Shown in pieces: positions 53,898 through 63,486 of a DNA stretch of 64,000 bases. The stretch spans positions 1 through 64,000 of the forward strand of contig JAKSJN010000004.1 in NCBI GenBank assembly GCA_024402135.1, read 5' to 3'. Position numbers and translations under genes: made by a program. Under the pieces are notes generated by a model. The model was given only the letters and a program-made list of their open reading frames with translations, did not search any database and had not been told where the DNA came from. This DNA comes from Bacteroidales bacterium (GTDB lineage Bacteria > Bacteroidota > Bacteroidia > Bacteroidales > UBA932). Each line of letters opens with the position of its first letter. The first letter of the stretch is position 1.

Positions 53898-54782
53898 TTA
53901 TAATGTGTACTTCAGCGTTATGCAGAGGGAATTGCCGAGTTCTGACGGGAACATCAGGTAGGCTGCATCTATTCCTATTCCGGCGAACTTGATACCTGCA
54001 CCAAGTGAAAGGTGTGAAGGAATGAATGCATCAGCATCTCCGATGTAATAGCCTGCTCGCACGGATATCATATCAAGCGCGGTGTATTGAGCAGCAACAC
54101 CTGCGTTGAACCCGCCGCTGGCAAGGAGAACCGATGCCTGGGCACGAGCTTCGAGACTATGTCCTTCTGCAAGATCGAGTTTATAGGATGCTCCGAATGA
54201 TGATGCAGTAGGCAACCCTGCGCTGCCAAGGTCAGATACTTTGATTCCAAGCAGCAGATCATTGAGCTTGTACTGGCCACCTATTCCGATTCCGACAGCA
54301 TTCATGCCCGTATCTTCCGTGAGTCTGGAGCTGTGGTAATCTGCGGTGATGCCGACAGCCAGACCAGGGAGAAACTGGTATGCAGCTCCCAATCCCATCG
54401 ACATGTATCCGTTCTTTGCGTTACCGGAAGGGTTTCCGTACATGTCGAAAAGTGGAACATCAGCTCCATTAATGCTCTTGAAACCTGCGCTGAGACCGAA
54501 TTTTTTTCCCAGATGCATGAATCCGGAAGCCGCGACAGGACTCGAAGCCTCCATTGCCGGAAGCCAGCTGCCATAAGAAACGGCTGCACCAAAACGAGAT
54601 TCACCGTTTGCAACAGCTGCTATATTGTTCCAGTGGACAAGACCGTCTGCCTGTGCACTGACATTGGCTGAAGCCATGGCAGCTGTCTTGGCATCTACTG
54701 GAATCCCTGCCTGAGGGAGGTTCTGGGCGAACAGGTTCGCTGAAACAGCCAGCAGGGCTGCTATCAATGATGACTTTCTCAT
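53898..54782 (-). CDS. PorV/PorQ-like outer membrane protein
   Basis: The 294-residue protein has a signal peptide (SLIAALLAVSANLFAQ). The rest is a glycine- and serine-rich barrel with strands such as FGLSAGFKSINGADVPLFD, YMSMGLGAAYQFLPGLAVG and the C-terminal GIDAAYLMFPSELGNSLCIT. The N terminus AKTAAMASANVSAQADGLVH is the typical start of the PorV/PorQ group related to FadL barrels, which in T9SS carry or anchor sorted cargo. Its ATG overlaps the stop of the T9SS-sorted protease gene by four bases, so the pair is made together. Confidence 0.7.
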   Translation of the reverse strand: MRKSSLIAALLAVSANLFAQNLPQAGIPVDAKTAAMASANVSAQADGLVHWNNIAAVANGESRFGAAVSYGSWLPAMEASSPVAASGFMHLGKKFGLSAGFKSINGADVPLFDMYGNPSGNAKNGYMSMGLGAAYQFLPGLAVGITADYHSSRLTEDTGMNAVGIGIGGQYKLNDLLLGIKVSDLGSAGLPTASSFGASYKLDLAEGHSLEARAQASVLLASGGFNAGVAAQYTALDMISVRAGYYIGDADAFIPSHLSLGAGIKFAGIGIDAAYLMFPSELGNSLCITLKYTL

Positions 54783-57319
54783 TTCTTTATGATGTTTTTC
54801 TTTATGGTCTTGCCGTTGATTTCTGTTGAGAGAGTGTATTTGCCGGTCTTGAGAGACGAGAGATCGACCATGGCCGGATCAAATGGATCCGACATCACGT
54901 TCTCCTTGAATACGCATGCTCCGCTTGCGTTATAGATCTTTACTTCTGATGAGAATGATGAGGCAGCCCGCAGGTAGAGTATGGTTTCTACAGGGACAGG
55001 ATAAGCCTCAAGTTCCTCTTCTCCGTTGCGACAGAGATATCTGAAAGATGCATTGGCAACTTCTCCGTTCGCGTCCTCCGCTGTGACTGACAGCATGACG
55101 CAGCCGATCTTCTTGCCGGTGATTGTAAGAATGCCGTTCTCGACTTCCAGCTTGCATGGAGAAGAGTCCGATGCCGCCGTAACCTTGTATGAAAGGGTCT
55201 CGCCATCCTCGTCAGAGAAATACTTTGATAGATCAAGTTTTGTCGGTTCATCACCAAGACTGCACATGATGTCCTTGATCTCGGCTACCCTGACTGGAGC
55301 ATGGTTTTCAAGTACCGTGATAGAGAAGTCCATGGTGCTTTCTGCACCGCTATCGTCACGTGCTGTCAATTTTCCTGTGTAGACTCCGGATTTGGCAGCG
55401 ACGCCGTCAATCGCTACGGTTGCCAATGATCCGCCGAAACTGAATGAGATTCCGTTTCTGATATTGCTTTCCATAGTACAGGAAACAGGATCGCCATCAC
55501 TGTCTCTTACCAAGAAATTCATTGAAGCCTTTTCATGCTTCTTTATGGTAATATCTGTCTCGCCTTCTGGAACAATCTCAGGAGCCTTGTTTGATTCGAC
55601 GAGTATGCTGATCGGAACAGAAAGCTTTGAAGGTCTCGACATTGCATCGTTTCCAACGGCGGTGAAATGATATTCTGTTTCGAGTTCAAGTCTCTCTACG
55701 CGGAAAATAAGGGTGTCCCCGGGCTGGTATCCTTCAGTGCTTTCAAACTCGCTCCTTTCGGCATCTTTGATACTTGATAAAGCGTTCTTGCCATAAAAGA
55801 GACTGATGCTTCTGCACTGCACATCTCCGTTACCTTCAGGAATGACAACATCGACCTCGAACGATGTGGCAGATCTGCGTCGATATCCTGCTATTTCAGG
55901 AACGGAAGGCTCATAGTCATCATAATGGGCAAGAGCATCCTCTGCGTTTACCAAGCCACCGATCTTCTTGCCGAAATCGATGTTTCTTGTAGTCTTGAGC
56001 AGCCTGTCTACAAGCATTTCTCTTGTAAATCCCTGACCTCCGTACTCGGAGAGGATAAGTGCGGCTACGCCACTGACTGAAGGACATGCCATAGATGTGC
56101 CTTGCATATTGCCGTATTGGTTGCCGACGATTGTGCTGTAAATCTGCTGGTTCTTATTTGCGTCTCCGCCAGGTGCCGCGATGTCAACCCAATCTCCGAA
56201 ATTTGTATAGTATGCCGGATTGTAGTCTCCAGATACTGAGCCTACGGCTATACATCCCTCGTACGAAGCCGGAAAGCCTTTTGATGAACTTTCGTTTCCT
56301 GCAGCAAATATGACGACTCCACCTTTCATCGGACTGCCAGGAAGCTGATTGCCATCCTCATCGCAACCTGCATTTTCATTGAAATAGTCGATGGCCGCCT
56401 TCATATACCTTGGAGTATCAGTCATATCCACGGTTTCCTTTGGGTCGTAACCCCAGCTGTTCTGGGCGATTACAGCTCCATGGTTTGCTGCCCATACGAT
56501 TGCTGTTGCACCATCACCACCTCTTACTTCACTGATTATCTGGCATGACATTATCTGTACGCCTCTTATTCCGTTGGATGCGTCGCCTCCAGCGATGCCG
56601 CTGGTTCCAATGCCGTTGTTGTTGACAGCACTGATGATGCCGGCTACATGGGTACCATGATCGTCTGCGTTAACCTCGTAGGTGTCGTTGCAGAAATTGC
56701 GGCCATGAATAATCTTTCCTTCCTCGCTTCTTCCGGTCCATAGATTTTCTATGAGATCCTCGTGCTTGAGATCGACGCCACCGTCTATGACGGCGACGAC
56801 AACTCTATCGTCACCGACAATGCCTCTTTCCCAGACATTCTCGACCCCGATGTCGCAGCCGGCTTTTAGTTTATTGATGACATTTCCCTTGTTTATGAGA
56901 TGCCATTGCTTGCCGAAGTATGGGTCATTCCAGGAAATGCTCCTTGTAGAAACAGCAGGTACTCTTTCTACCAGTTCCACGCCATCAAGTCCGGAAAGAA
57001 TGTCACCGGCCTTTGTCAGAGGCATATCTGTTTTGCCTTTTACAGTGTACCAGAGGTCAAGCCCGGCTTTTTTCATACGTTTTTCGTAAATTCCTCCATC
57101 GGGGAAAGTACGTTCAAACGTGAGTCCTTCCAGGATTGTGCCATGAGAGTCCTCAATGCTGCATGCCAGCTCTTCGCTCACCTTGATGATGAGATCGTTC
57201 CCAATGATGCTTTCTTCTTTGACTGGATTGTCTGCATTCGGGCTGAATGATTCATTCTTCTGGCAGGAAATGACTAAGAATGCAGCGACGATGATTGGCA
57301 GTGAAACCGAATATTTCAT
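54779..57319 (-). CDS. Lipoprotein-type subtilase (S8) with T9SS C-terminal sorting domain
   Basis: The 846-residue protein has these parts in order. First is a signal with lipobox-like FLVISC (Cys19), then a propeptide (about 40-125). The S8 catalytic domain follows with Asp179 in VAVIDGGVDLKHEDL, His221 in DHGTHVAGIIS, the oxyanion Asn in AAGNESS near 342 and Ser409 in GTSMACPSVSG. After a fibronectin-like and two cadherin-like beta domains, the last 75 residues are a type A sorting domain (AYPVPVETILYLRA ... LKTGKYTLSTEINGKTIKK). It is therefore likely exported to the cell surface by T9SS. A lipobox together with a T9SS tail is unusual. Confidence 0.9.
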   Translation of the reverse strand: MKYSVSLPIIVAAFLVISCQKNESFSPNADNPVKEESIIGNDLIIKVSEELACSIEDSHGTILEGLTFERTFPDGGIYEKRMKKAGLDLWYTVKGKTDMPLTKAGDILSGLDGVELVERVPAVSTRSISWNDPYFGKQWHLINKGNVINKLKAGCDIGVENVWERGIVGDDRVVVAVIDGGVDLKHEDLIENLWTGRSEEGKIIHGRNFCNDTYEVNADDHGTHVAGIISAVNNNGIGTSGIAGGDASNGIRGVQIMSCQIISEVRGGDGATAIVWAANHGAVIAQNSWGYDPKETVDMTDTPRYMKAAIDYFNENAGCDEDGNQLPGSPMKGGVVIFAAGNESSSKGFPASYEGCIAVGSVSGDYNPAYYTNFGDWVDIAAPGGDANKNQQIYSTIVGNQYGNMQGTSMACPSVSGVAALILSEYGGQGFTREMLVDRLLKTTRNIDFGKKIGGLVNAEDALAHYDDYEPSVPEIAGYRRRSATSFEVDVVIPEGNGDVQCRSISLFYGKNALSSIKDAERSEFESTEGYQPGDTLIFRVERLELETEYHFTAVGNDAMSRPSKLSVPISILVESNKAPEIVPEGETDITIKKHEKASMNFLVRDSDGDPVSCTMESNIRNGISFSFGGSLATVAIDGVAAKSGVYTGKLTARDDSGAESTMDFSITVLENHAPVRVAEIKDIMCSLGDEPTKLDLSKYFSDEDGETLSYKVTAASDSSPCKLEVENGILTITGKKIGCVMLSVTAEDANGEVANASFRYLCRNGEEELEAYPVPVETILYLRAASSFSSEVKIYNASGACVFKENVMSDPFDPAMVDLSSLKTGKYTLSTEINGKTIKKNIIKK

Positions 57320-57340
57320 GAATCTTTACTTAATGAAAAT

Positions 57341-57369
57341 AAAGGTTGCGCAGGTCATGCGCAACCTTT
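57341..57369 (-). terminator. Terminator after the SusCD-associated lipoprotein gene
   Basis: AAAGGTTGCGC pairs perfectly with GCGCAACCTTT around seven bases, followed on the minus strand by ATTTTCATT. No promoter is evident between it and the protease gene, so partial read-through is possible. Confidence 0.8.
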
Positions 57370-57392
57370 GTTGTTATTTAATCTAGTATTTA

Positions 57393-58271
57393 CTAGAGTC
57401 CAAGGAGCTCTGCGAGGTCGCAACCAGGGAGTCCGATGAAGGCATTTGCGGTTGATCCCCACCAGCTGTAGCCCTGACCAGGCTTGAACTTAAGTACTGG
57501 GTACCAGCAGAACTGGATGAGTCCAAGATCCTCGTAGTAGATGTTCTCAGCTTCGCTTGCTTCATCCTTCTGGAGGTAGAGTGGGTCTGCGTAAGCACAA
57601 GTCATACCAGCATAGTTGAATCCAAGGTAGAAGTAGTCGCCGTAATGAACGCCACCTTCCTCGTCGATTGTGAACTCTATGTAAGGAATCTCTGAGGTGA
57701 ATTCGAAACCCTCTGCCTCGATGTCAGCCTTGGTGAAAGGCTGGAGGAGACGATAGGTCTGGCTTCCATCAGGAGACTGGATAAGCTGCTTCTCCCATAT
57801 GTAACCGAAGAACCAAGCGTCATAGAACTGAACGGTGCCGAGTTTCTTCCATGCCTTGGTGATTGCGAGAGGCATTACGTTGATGCCGTAGTTAGAGGTG
57901 AGAGACTCATCAGCGATTGCAATCTCGACGTTGTACTTCTCATCCTTCACGAGTTTGTCGTAATCGTAGCTGAGGTTCACAGTAGCGGTATTTGAACCTG
58001 AAGCGAACTCAGCGGTGCTGCTGGAGAGTGTGAAGATGCCTGAAGGGTCAGTAAGGGCAACCTTTACGCTTGCGCTTCCTGTTGCGTCAGTTCTTGAGAG
58101 CACTACAGCAATGTCATTGCCGTCAGCGTCGATGCTGCGAGCCTGTGAAGGATCCATCTGGATGTTCACATTATCGGCCTTGCCAGGGGTGTACTCGTAC
58201 TCCTTCTCTGCGCAAGAAGCGAGTGCGAGACCCATAAGGCATGCTGTTGCAAACTTGATATACTTTTTCAT
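57393..58271 (-). CDS. SusCD-associated lipoprotein with N-terminal beta domain
   Basis: The 292-residue protein has a clear lipoprotein signal (CLMGLALASC, cysteine near residue 20). A beta-sandwich-like segment of the Calx-beta or DUF4843 sort follows (residues 30-130, DIAVVLSRTDATGSASVKVA, SNTATVNLSYDYDKLV). The C-terminal half is rich in Tyr and Trp (QFYDAWFFGYIWEKQ, GYSWWG). It lies 12 bases after the SusD gene. Such proteins in SusCD loci are usually surface-exposed substrate-binding proteins, but I cannot name its ligand. Confidence 0.7.
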   Translation of the reverse strand: MKKYIKFATACLMGLALASCAEKEYEYTPGKADNVNIQMDPSQARSIDADGNDIAVVLSRTDATGSASVKVALTDPSGIFTLSSSTAEFASGSNTATVNLSYDYDKLVKDEKYNVEIAIADESLTSNYGINVMPLAITKAWKKLGTVQFYDAWFFGYIWEKQLIQSPDGSQTYRLLQPFTKADIEAEGFEFTSEIPYIEFTIDEEGGVHYGDYFYLGFNYAGMTCAYADPLYLQKDEASEAENIYYEDLGLIQFCWYPVLKFKPGQGYSWWGSTANAFIGLPGCDLAELLGL

Positions 58272-58283
58272 GTGTTCCTAATT

Positions 58284-59990
58284 TTAAAGGTTTGTAACCT
58301 CGTTCTTTACAGAGTTGGTAGGATCAGGGTTGTTGAGAGTGGTCTTTACACCGTCGATTTCGGTGGTAACGTCACCTTCCTTGACGATGTAGTCGTTGTT
58401 CTCAATCTCTGACTGTGGAATAACGAAGTTCCAGTATGGGCTGACCTCCTTCATGTTGTATGCAACAGTAGGATGGATGATGTTGGATCCCTCATACCAG
58501 GTCTTCAAGCCTGGACGGATACGCTTTGCATCGAAGAAACCTACACCCTCTCCGAGGAACTCGACTCTCTTCTGGTAGAGAACCTCCTCCTGGAAGTTCT
58601 TTACGAAGCCTTCGCCGAATGTGCTCTTTGCTTCTGCATAGCTGTATTCAGGGTCACGATAGGTCTGCATGAACTTCTCGAGGAGAGCAGCACCGGCAGA
58701 CTCGCCATCCTTCATACCTACTGCCTCAGCCTCGATGAGGTACATCTCCTCTACGCGCATGATAGGGAAGTCAACGGCACCACCGATTGAGTAGGTCATC
58801 CAGTCAGCGTCCTTGCAGCGGATCTTGAAGCATCTGTAATCCTGAAGCTTCTCGAATGGATAGTCATCAAGGAATCCTGGAGCCCATCTGTAGTAATCAA
58901 CTGGATACTTCTCGCGGTCTGGGTCGATAAATGACTTCTTGCGGAAATCGCTTCTGTTCAGACGGTCATAGATCCACTTGTGTACTGAGAATGCGGTAAG
59001 TGAGTTGTAGCCCCAGTCTGACTCACCTGCGAGGAAGCCGGTAGGGTTACAGAGGTTACCCATGTTGTTACCTGAGATGGTGTAATACCACATCCATGAG
59101 TTGCTGCCTGAAGCATCGCAGAATGCCTTTGCAGGATCGGTCCACTGGTCCTCGTTCATAGGGGTCTTTCCAGAGGTCTCGATGGCCTTTCTAGCATAAG
59201 TTGCAGCGTTTGCGTAGTCCATGATGGTCATGAACATACGTGCCTTGATACCGTAAACTACAGCAAGTGATGGGTATGTACCTGACTTTGGAGTGTAGTT
59301 TGCAAGGAGTGCCTCGGCCTTGTCAAGGTCGGCGAGAACGAATGCTGAAAGAACCTCCTTTGGAGCACGTGCGGTCTTGTACTCGGTCTCCTCCTCAGCG
59401 CTTGATACGATGATAGGAACGGTAAGACCCTCAACTGCTGAAACGTCGGTATAGTCGTTCTTTGCAGGGAGATACATGTTGTAGAGGTCGTGGTACATGA
59501 GAGCACGGTAAACATAAGCGGTACCGAGATATGCTCTGGTGTCCTCGTTGAGCTCATCCTCGCTAAGTGATGCAAGTGAACCGATGATATCGTTGGCACT
59601 CTTGATCATCTTGTAGAGAGACATGAAAGGAACTACCTGACGGTCATTGTTATAGGCCATGCTGTAGCCATAAGCGCCGGTATAACCTGTCCACCAGTCG
59701 TAACCGATGGTCTTTGAGTTGTTGACCAGGTCACAAGTCATTCTTGAGTAGGTTATGAGAAGACCGGCATATGAGATGTCGAACTCAAGCTGGTTGCCTG
59801 ATCCGAAGAAGAAGTATGGCTGATAAGTCTGTGCAACCATACCATCGACAGATGCCTTGAGGGCAGCTGCTGACTGAGCGATCTGCTCGGTTGTAGCGGT
59901 ACCATCCTCAGGGAAGGTCTCCTTGATACAGCCAGAGAGAAGAGCTACGGCAGAAGCTGAAATAAGAAACGCCTTATATAATGTTTTCAT
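58284..59990 (-). CDS. SusD/RagB-family nutrient-binding lipoprotein
   Basis: The 568-residue lipoprotein has a signal ending ASAVALLSGC near residue 21 and the SusD helical scaffold. Typical blocks are LGTAYVYRALMYHDLYNMYL, ADLDKAEALLANYTPKSG, YGIKARMFMTIMDYANAATY and PIMRVEEMYLIEAEAVGMKDG, closing with LYQKRVEFLGEGVGFFDAKR. It is the lid of the SusC channel in the outer leaflet. The gene follows susC by 17 bases. RagB, its relative in Porphyromonas, binds oligopeptides. Confidence 0.94.
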   Translation of the reverse strand: MKTLYKAFLISASAVALLSGCIKETFPEDGTATTEQIAQSAAALKASVDGMVAQTYQPYFFFGSGNQLEFDISYAGLLITYSRMTCDLVNNSKTIGYDWWTGYTGAYGYSMAYNNDRQVVPFMSLYKMIKSANDIIGSLASLSEDELNEDTRAYLGTAYVYRALMYHDLYNMYLPAKNDYTDVSAVEGLTVPIIVSSAEEETEYKTARAPKEVLSAFVLADLDKAEALLANYTPKSGTYPSLAVVYGIKARMFMTIMDYANAATYARKAIETSGKTPMNEDQWTDPAKAFCDASGSNSWMWYYTISGNNMGNLCNPTGFLAGESDWGYNSLTAFSVHKWIYDRLNRSDFRKKSFIDPDREKYPVDYYRWAPGFLDDYPFEKLQDYRCFKIRCKDADWMTYSIGGAVDFPIMRVEEMYLIEAEAVGMKDGESAGAALLEKFMQTYRDPEYSYAEAKSTFGEGFVKNFQEEVLYQKRVEFLGEGVGFFDAKRIRPGLKTWYEGSNIIHPTVAYNMKEVSPYWNFVIPQSEIENNDYIVKEGDVTTEIDGVKTTLNNPDPTNSVKNEVTNL

Positions 59991-60007
59991 TATTCTGTCC
60001 TCCTTGA

Positions 60008-63000
60008 TTAGAATTTAACGGTAATACCTCCTGAGACGGTTCTCATTGGAGAATAGTTAGCAGCACTTGCTGAAGAGCTGTAGCTCTGGCGAGGGTCGAA
60101 GCCCTTGCGTGCTGACCAGTAATAGAGGTTCTCGGCTGCAACGTACACGCGGAGTGAGTTTACGAGGAACTTGCTGGTAAAGCGTGTAGGAAGAGTGTAG
60201 CCGAAGTTGATGTTCTGCAGGTTGAGGTAGCTTGCAGAAGTGAGGAATCTGGTTGATGAAGCATTTGCATTCACATCACCATATGCGAAACGAGGGATGT
60301 TGCTGCCCTTGTTGCTCTCAGACCAAGAGTTGAGGATATCCTTGTGGTAAGCATAACCGTTCTGGCTGGCAGATGGGCTGTACATCAATGTGGCGTAGGT
60401 GCTGTCGTACTGCTTGCCGCCGATCTGGTAGGTGAAGTTGATAGCGAAGTCGAAACCGTAAGCGGCTACAGAGGTACCGAAACCACCGAATACAGGAGCG
60501 AGGGTGCTCATGTGAGTGATATAGCGGTCAGCCTGTGCGCGGGTTTCTGTAGACTCGCGGCCGGTGATGTTGCCATCATCGTCCTTGGTATGCTTGTACC
60601 ATGATGATACACCGGTCTCAGGGTTGACACCTGCGTAATCGTACTGATACCAGGTGTACATAGGGAGACCTTCAGCAATGAAGAAGCTTCCGCTGGTGTA
60701 ACCGTTGTACTCGTTTCCATCAGCATCGTATGCCTTGGTATCCTTAACGGAATCAGCAAGCTTGACAACGCGGTTCTGGAGATAAGATGCGTTTACGTTA
60801 ACTGACCACTGAACATCCTTCTTGTTGATGATATTGAAAGCGAAGTCGCCCTCGATACCCTGGTTGTTCATGTCGCCGACGTTCTTGTAGATAGAAGAGT
60901 AACCCTGTGAAGGAGCTACAGGAGTAGGGAAGAGCATGTCGGTGGTACGGCGGTTGAAGTACTCGATACCTCCGCTTACTGCACCGTTGAAGAGACCGAA
61001 TTCGAAACCGGCGTTGATGTTGGTGTTGGTCTCCCAGGTGATGTCCTTGTTACCCTTGCTTGAGAAGATGGTAGAGACTGCGCCGTCAGAAGGAACGATG
61101 TCGAATCTGTCGGTGTAGCGGTAGCTACCGATAGAGTCGTTACCCTGGCTACCGATGGAAGCCTTGAACTTGAGTTCATTTACCCATGGAGCGTTGAACC
61201 AGCTTTCCTTGTTGATGATCCAGGCGCCACCTAAGCTCCAGAAGTTACCCCAGCGGTTGTCTGGATGGAAGCGTGAAGAAGCATCGCGACGGATAGATCC
61301 ACTGACGAAGTAGCGCTCAGCATAGTCGTACTGTGCACGGAAGAAGTAACCTTCGTTGTTGTAGGTAGCGTGGCTTGAGAAAGCATTCTGGGTATCAACG
61401 ACTGCAGAGTCGAGTTCCTTGATTGACTGTGAGAACATGTGGCTCTTGCTTGCTCCTACCTGGAAGCTCTGGTTGTTGTAGTACTCGTGTCCGATGAGGG
61501 CACCGATGTTGTGCATGCCGAAGCTTCTGTTGTAGTTGAGGAGCTGCTGTGCATTGTAAGCATATGAACGGGTGTGGTAAACCTCTACGGTACCCTCGGT
61601 GGTACGGAACTGGCCGTAGTAAGGGTTGTAGACGTAGGTACCACGGGTCTCGTCAAGGTTGGCTGAAGCGTTGATGGTGAGCTTGAGGCCCTTGAGGATG
61701 TCGATGTCGATGAAGCCCTGTGCGCTCATCGCGTTGCCCTCGGAATAGATGGTGTTGAGCTTTGTTGCGAGGAGTGGGTTTGCATCGGTGATGAATGGAC
61801 GTGAGGTTCCTGGGATACCACCAAGGCTGAGGGTTCCGTTACCGTGGTCCATTACCTGGATGCCATTCTTATCGGTGTAGATTGAACCGTCTGCGTTTCT
61901 TACGTAGAGAGGGTATACAGGAGCGATCTGTGAGGTGTAAGCCCAGATGTTGGCAGTTGAGTTTGAGCTACCGTTGTTTGACAGTGCGTTGCTGTCGAAC
62001 TTAGAGTAAGCCATGTTCATGCCGACCTTGAGCCAGTCCTTGGCCTGGTAGTCACCCTTGAGACGAGCGGTAAGACGCTGCATGTCTGACTTCTCGGTGA
62101 TACCCTCGTTCTTGAGGTATGCGATAGAAGAGTAGTAAGAGATCTTGTCCTCGGCGCCTGAGAGGGTGAGGGTGTACTCGTTACGGATACCCTTGCGGTA
62201 TGCATAGTCCTCCCAGTTGTCTGGCTGGATAAGGAAGTCGCCGCTTACGTAACCAAGAGTAGCTGCAGGGTTGAGCTTGCCATCGTTACCGATGAGCATC
62301 TGGCCTGCAGGAACGGTGAAGATCTGGTAACCGGTACCGCCTGAGGTTGCGTTGTTGATGCTCTCATTTGCGCGGATGAAAGCCTCGGCTGAAGAGAGAC
62401 CCATTCCGTCAGCGTTGGTGTAGTAGTTGTAGAGGGCGCGATACTGCTGCTCATAGTGACCTCTTGGGTCGTTGATGGTCTGATACTTCTGGAGAGCCTT
62501 GGTGTTTACACCCATCTTTGCGTCGAATGAAACGAGTGCCTGGCCCTTCTTTGCTCTCTTGGTGGTAATCATGATGACACCGTTTGCACCACGTGCACCG
62601 TAAAGTGCATTTGAAGCAGCATCCTTGAGGACGGTCATTGACTCGATATCGCTAGGAGCGATGTTGTTCATATCGCCATCATATGGAGCACCATCGACGA
62701 TGATAAGCGGGCTGTTGCCTGCGTTGATGGAGCTGATACCACGGATTCGGATGGTTGGGTTTGAACCAGGAGCACCGTTGCTTGAGATGAGCTGCACACC
62801 TGCAACCTGGCCGGCAAGAGCGCTGGTTGCGCTGCTGACCTGTGAGAGTGCGAGAGTCTCATCGCCGATAACCTTTGCGGAACCGGTGAATGCCTCCTTG
62901 GTCGAGGTACCGAAAGCGACCACGATGGTCTCCTCCAGGAATTCAGCGTCAGGATCGAGGGTGACGTTTACTGTAGCCTTGCTTGCAACTGCAACTTCCT

Positions 63001-63241
63001 TGGTGGTGTAACCCACGGTAGAGAAGATGAGAGTTCCGTTGGCAGGTACAGAGATGGTGTAACGGCCATCTGCGTCAGTGCTAACACCAGTCATGGTGCC
63101 CTTAAGCTGAATTGAAGCGAATGGGATGCCCTCGCCGTTAGACGAGTCGGTAACGACACCGCTGACAGAGATGTTCTGGGCATATGCCAGAGTTGTCAGA
63201 AGCAACGCCATTGCTGCGAAAAATAACTTGATTTTTCTCAT
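60008..63241 (-). CDS. SusC/RagA-family TonB-linked outer membrane transporter
   Basis: The 1077-residue protein has a signal peptide (LFFAAMALLLTTLAYAQ). A carboxypeptidase-D-like beta domain follows (NISVSGVVTDSSNGEGIPFA to residue 95), then a short TonB box region (EETIVVAFGTSTKEAFTGSA). The plug has SNALYGARGANGVIMITTKR near residue 210, and a 22-strand barrel ends in SGGITVKF. It imports large nutrients across the outer membrane with energy from TonB. The chosen ATG lies after the promoter and leader and gives a proper signal peptide. Confidence 0.95.
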   Translation of the reverse strand: MRKIKLFFAAMALLLTTLAYAQNISVSGVVTDSSNGEGIPFASIQLKGTMTGVSTDADGRYTISVPANGTLIFSTVGYTTKEVAVASKATVNVTLDPDAEFLEETIVVAFGTSTKEAFTGSAKVIGDETLALSQVSSATSALAGQVAGVQLISSNGAPGSNPTIRIRGISSINAGNSPLIIVDGAPYDGDMNNIAPSDIESMTVLKDAASNALYGARGANGVIMITTKRAKKGQALVSFDAKMGVNTKALQKYQTINDPRGHYEQQYRALYNYYTNADGMGLSSAEAFIRANESINNATSGGTGYQIFTVPAGQMLIGNDGKLNPAATLGYVSGDFLIQPDNWEDYAYRKGIRNEYTLTLSGAEDKISYYSSIAYLKNEGITEKSDMQRLTARLKGDYQAKDWLKVGMNMAYSKFDSNALSNNGSSNSTANIWAYTSQIAPVYPLYVRNADGSIYTDKNGIQVMDHGNGTLSLGGIPGTSRPFITDANPLLATKLNTIYSEGNAMSAQGFIDIDILKGLKLTINASANLDETRGTYVYNPYYGQFRTTEGTVEVYHTRSYAYNAQQLLNYNRSFGMHNIGALIGHEYYNNQSFQVGASKSHMFSQSIKELDSAVVDTQNAFSSHATYNNEGYFFRAQYDYAERYFVSGSIRRDASSRFHPDNRWGNFWSLGGAWIINKESWFNAPWVNELKFKASIGSQGNDSIGSYRYTDRFDIVPSDGAVSTIFSSKGNKDITWETNTNINAGFEFGLFNGAVSGGIEYFNRRTTDMLFPTPVAPSQGYSSIYKNVGDMNNQGIEGDFAFNIINKKDVQWSVNVNASYLQNRVVKLADSVKDTKAYDADGNEYNGYTSGSFFIAEGLPMYTWYQYDYAGVNPETGVSSWYKHTKDDDGNITGRESTETRAQADRYITHMSTLAPVFGGFGTSVAAYGFDFAINFTYQIGGKQYDSTYATLMYSPSASQNGYAYHKDILNSWSESNKGSNIPRFAYGDVNANASSTRFLTSASYLNLQNINFGYTLPTRFTSKFLVNSLRVYVAAENLYYWSARKGFDPRQSYSSSASAANYSPMRTVSGGITVKF

Positions 63242-63373
63242 AAGGGTTGAACTTTTAATAATAATGTATAATAAAAACTTTATATGCGATAACAATTCGA
63301 AACCGAAACTTTGGAATTTGCTTTCAAATCATAATCAAAGTGACGGTTTCCGGTCTAGTTTTCCAGTACATTT

Positions 63374-63425
63374 TAAGCCACAAAGTTATTAAAGAATTTT
63401 AACAATCCCAAAACTTTGTGGCTTA
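63374..63425. promoter_or_regulatory. 14-bp perfect palindrome bracketing the susC promoter
   Basis: TAAGCCACAAAGTT and AACTTTGTGGCTTA are exact inverse copies separated by 24 bases. The left arm contains the -7 box and the right arm abuts the -33 box. Because transcription should begin inside the left arm, the symmetry acts at the DNA level and suggests a two-site operator with centres 38 bases apart. Confidence 0.7.
63381..63412 (-). promoter_or_regulatory. Promoter of the SusCD locus
   Basis: Minus strand TTTG, exactly 20 bases, TAACTTTG. The predicted leader of about 130 bases precedes susC. Confidence 0.75.
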
Positions 63426-63436
63426 TAACGATTTGT

Positions 63437-63469
63437 GAAACACCTTTTCCCCGGCTGGGAAGAGGTTTC
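63437..63469. terminator. Hairpin downstream of metK
   Basis: GAAAC, CCT and TTCCC pair with GGGAA, AGG and GTTTC, with small bulges. T-rich sequence follows only on the plus strand (ATTTTG), so termination of metK here is plausible but weak. Confidence 0.45.
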
Positions 63470-63486
63470 ATTTTGTAAGCTGACTG

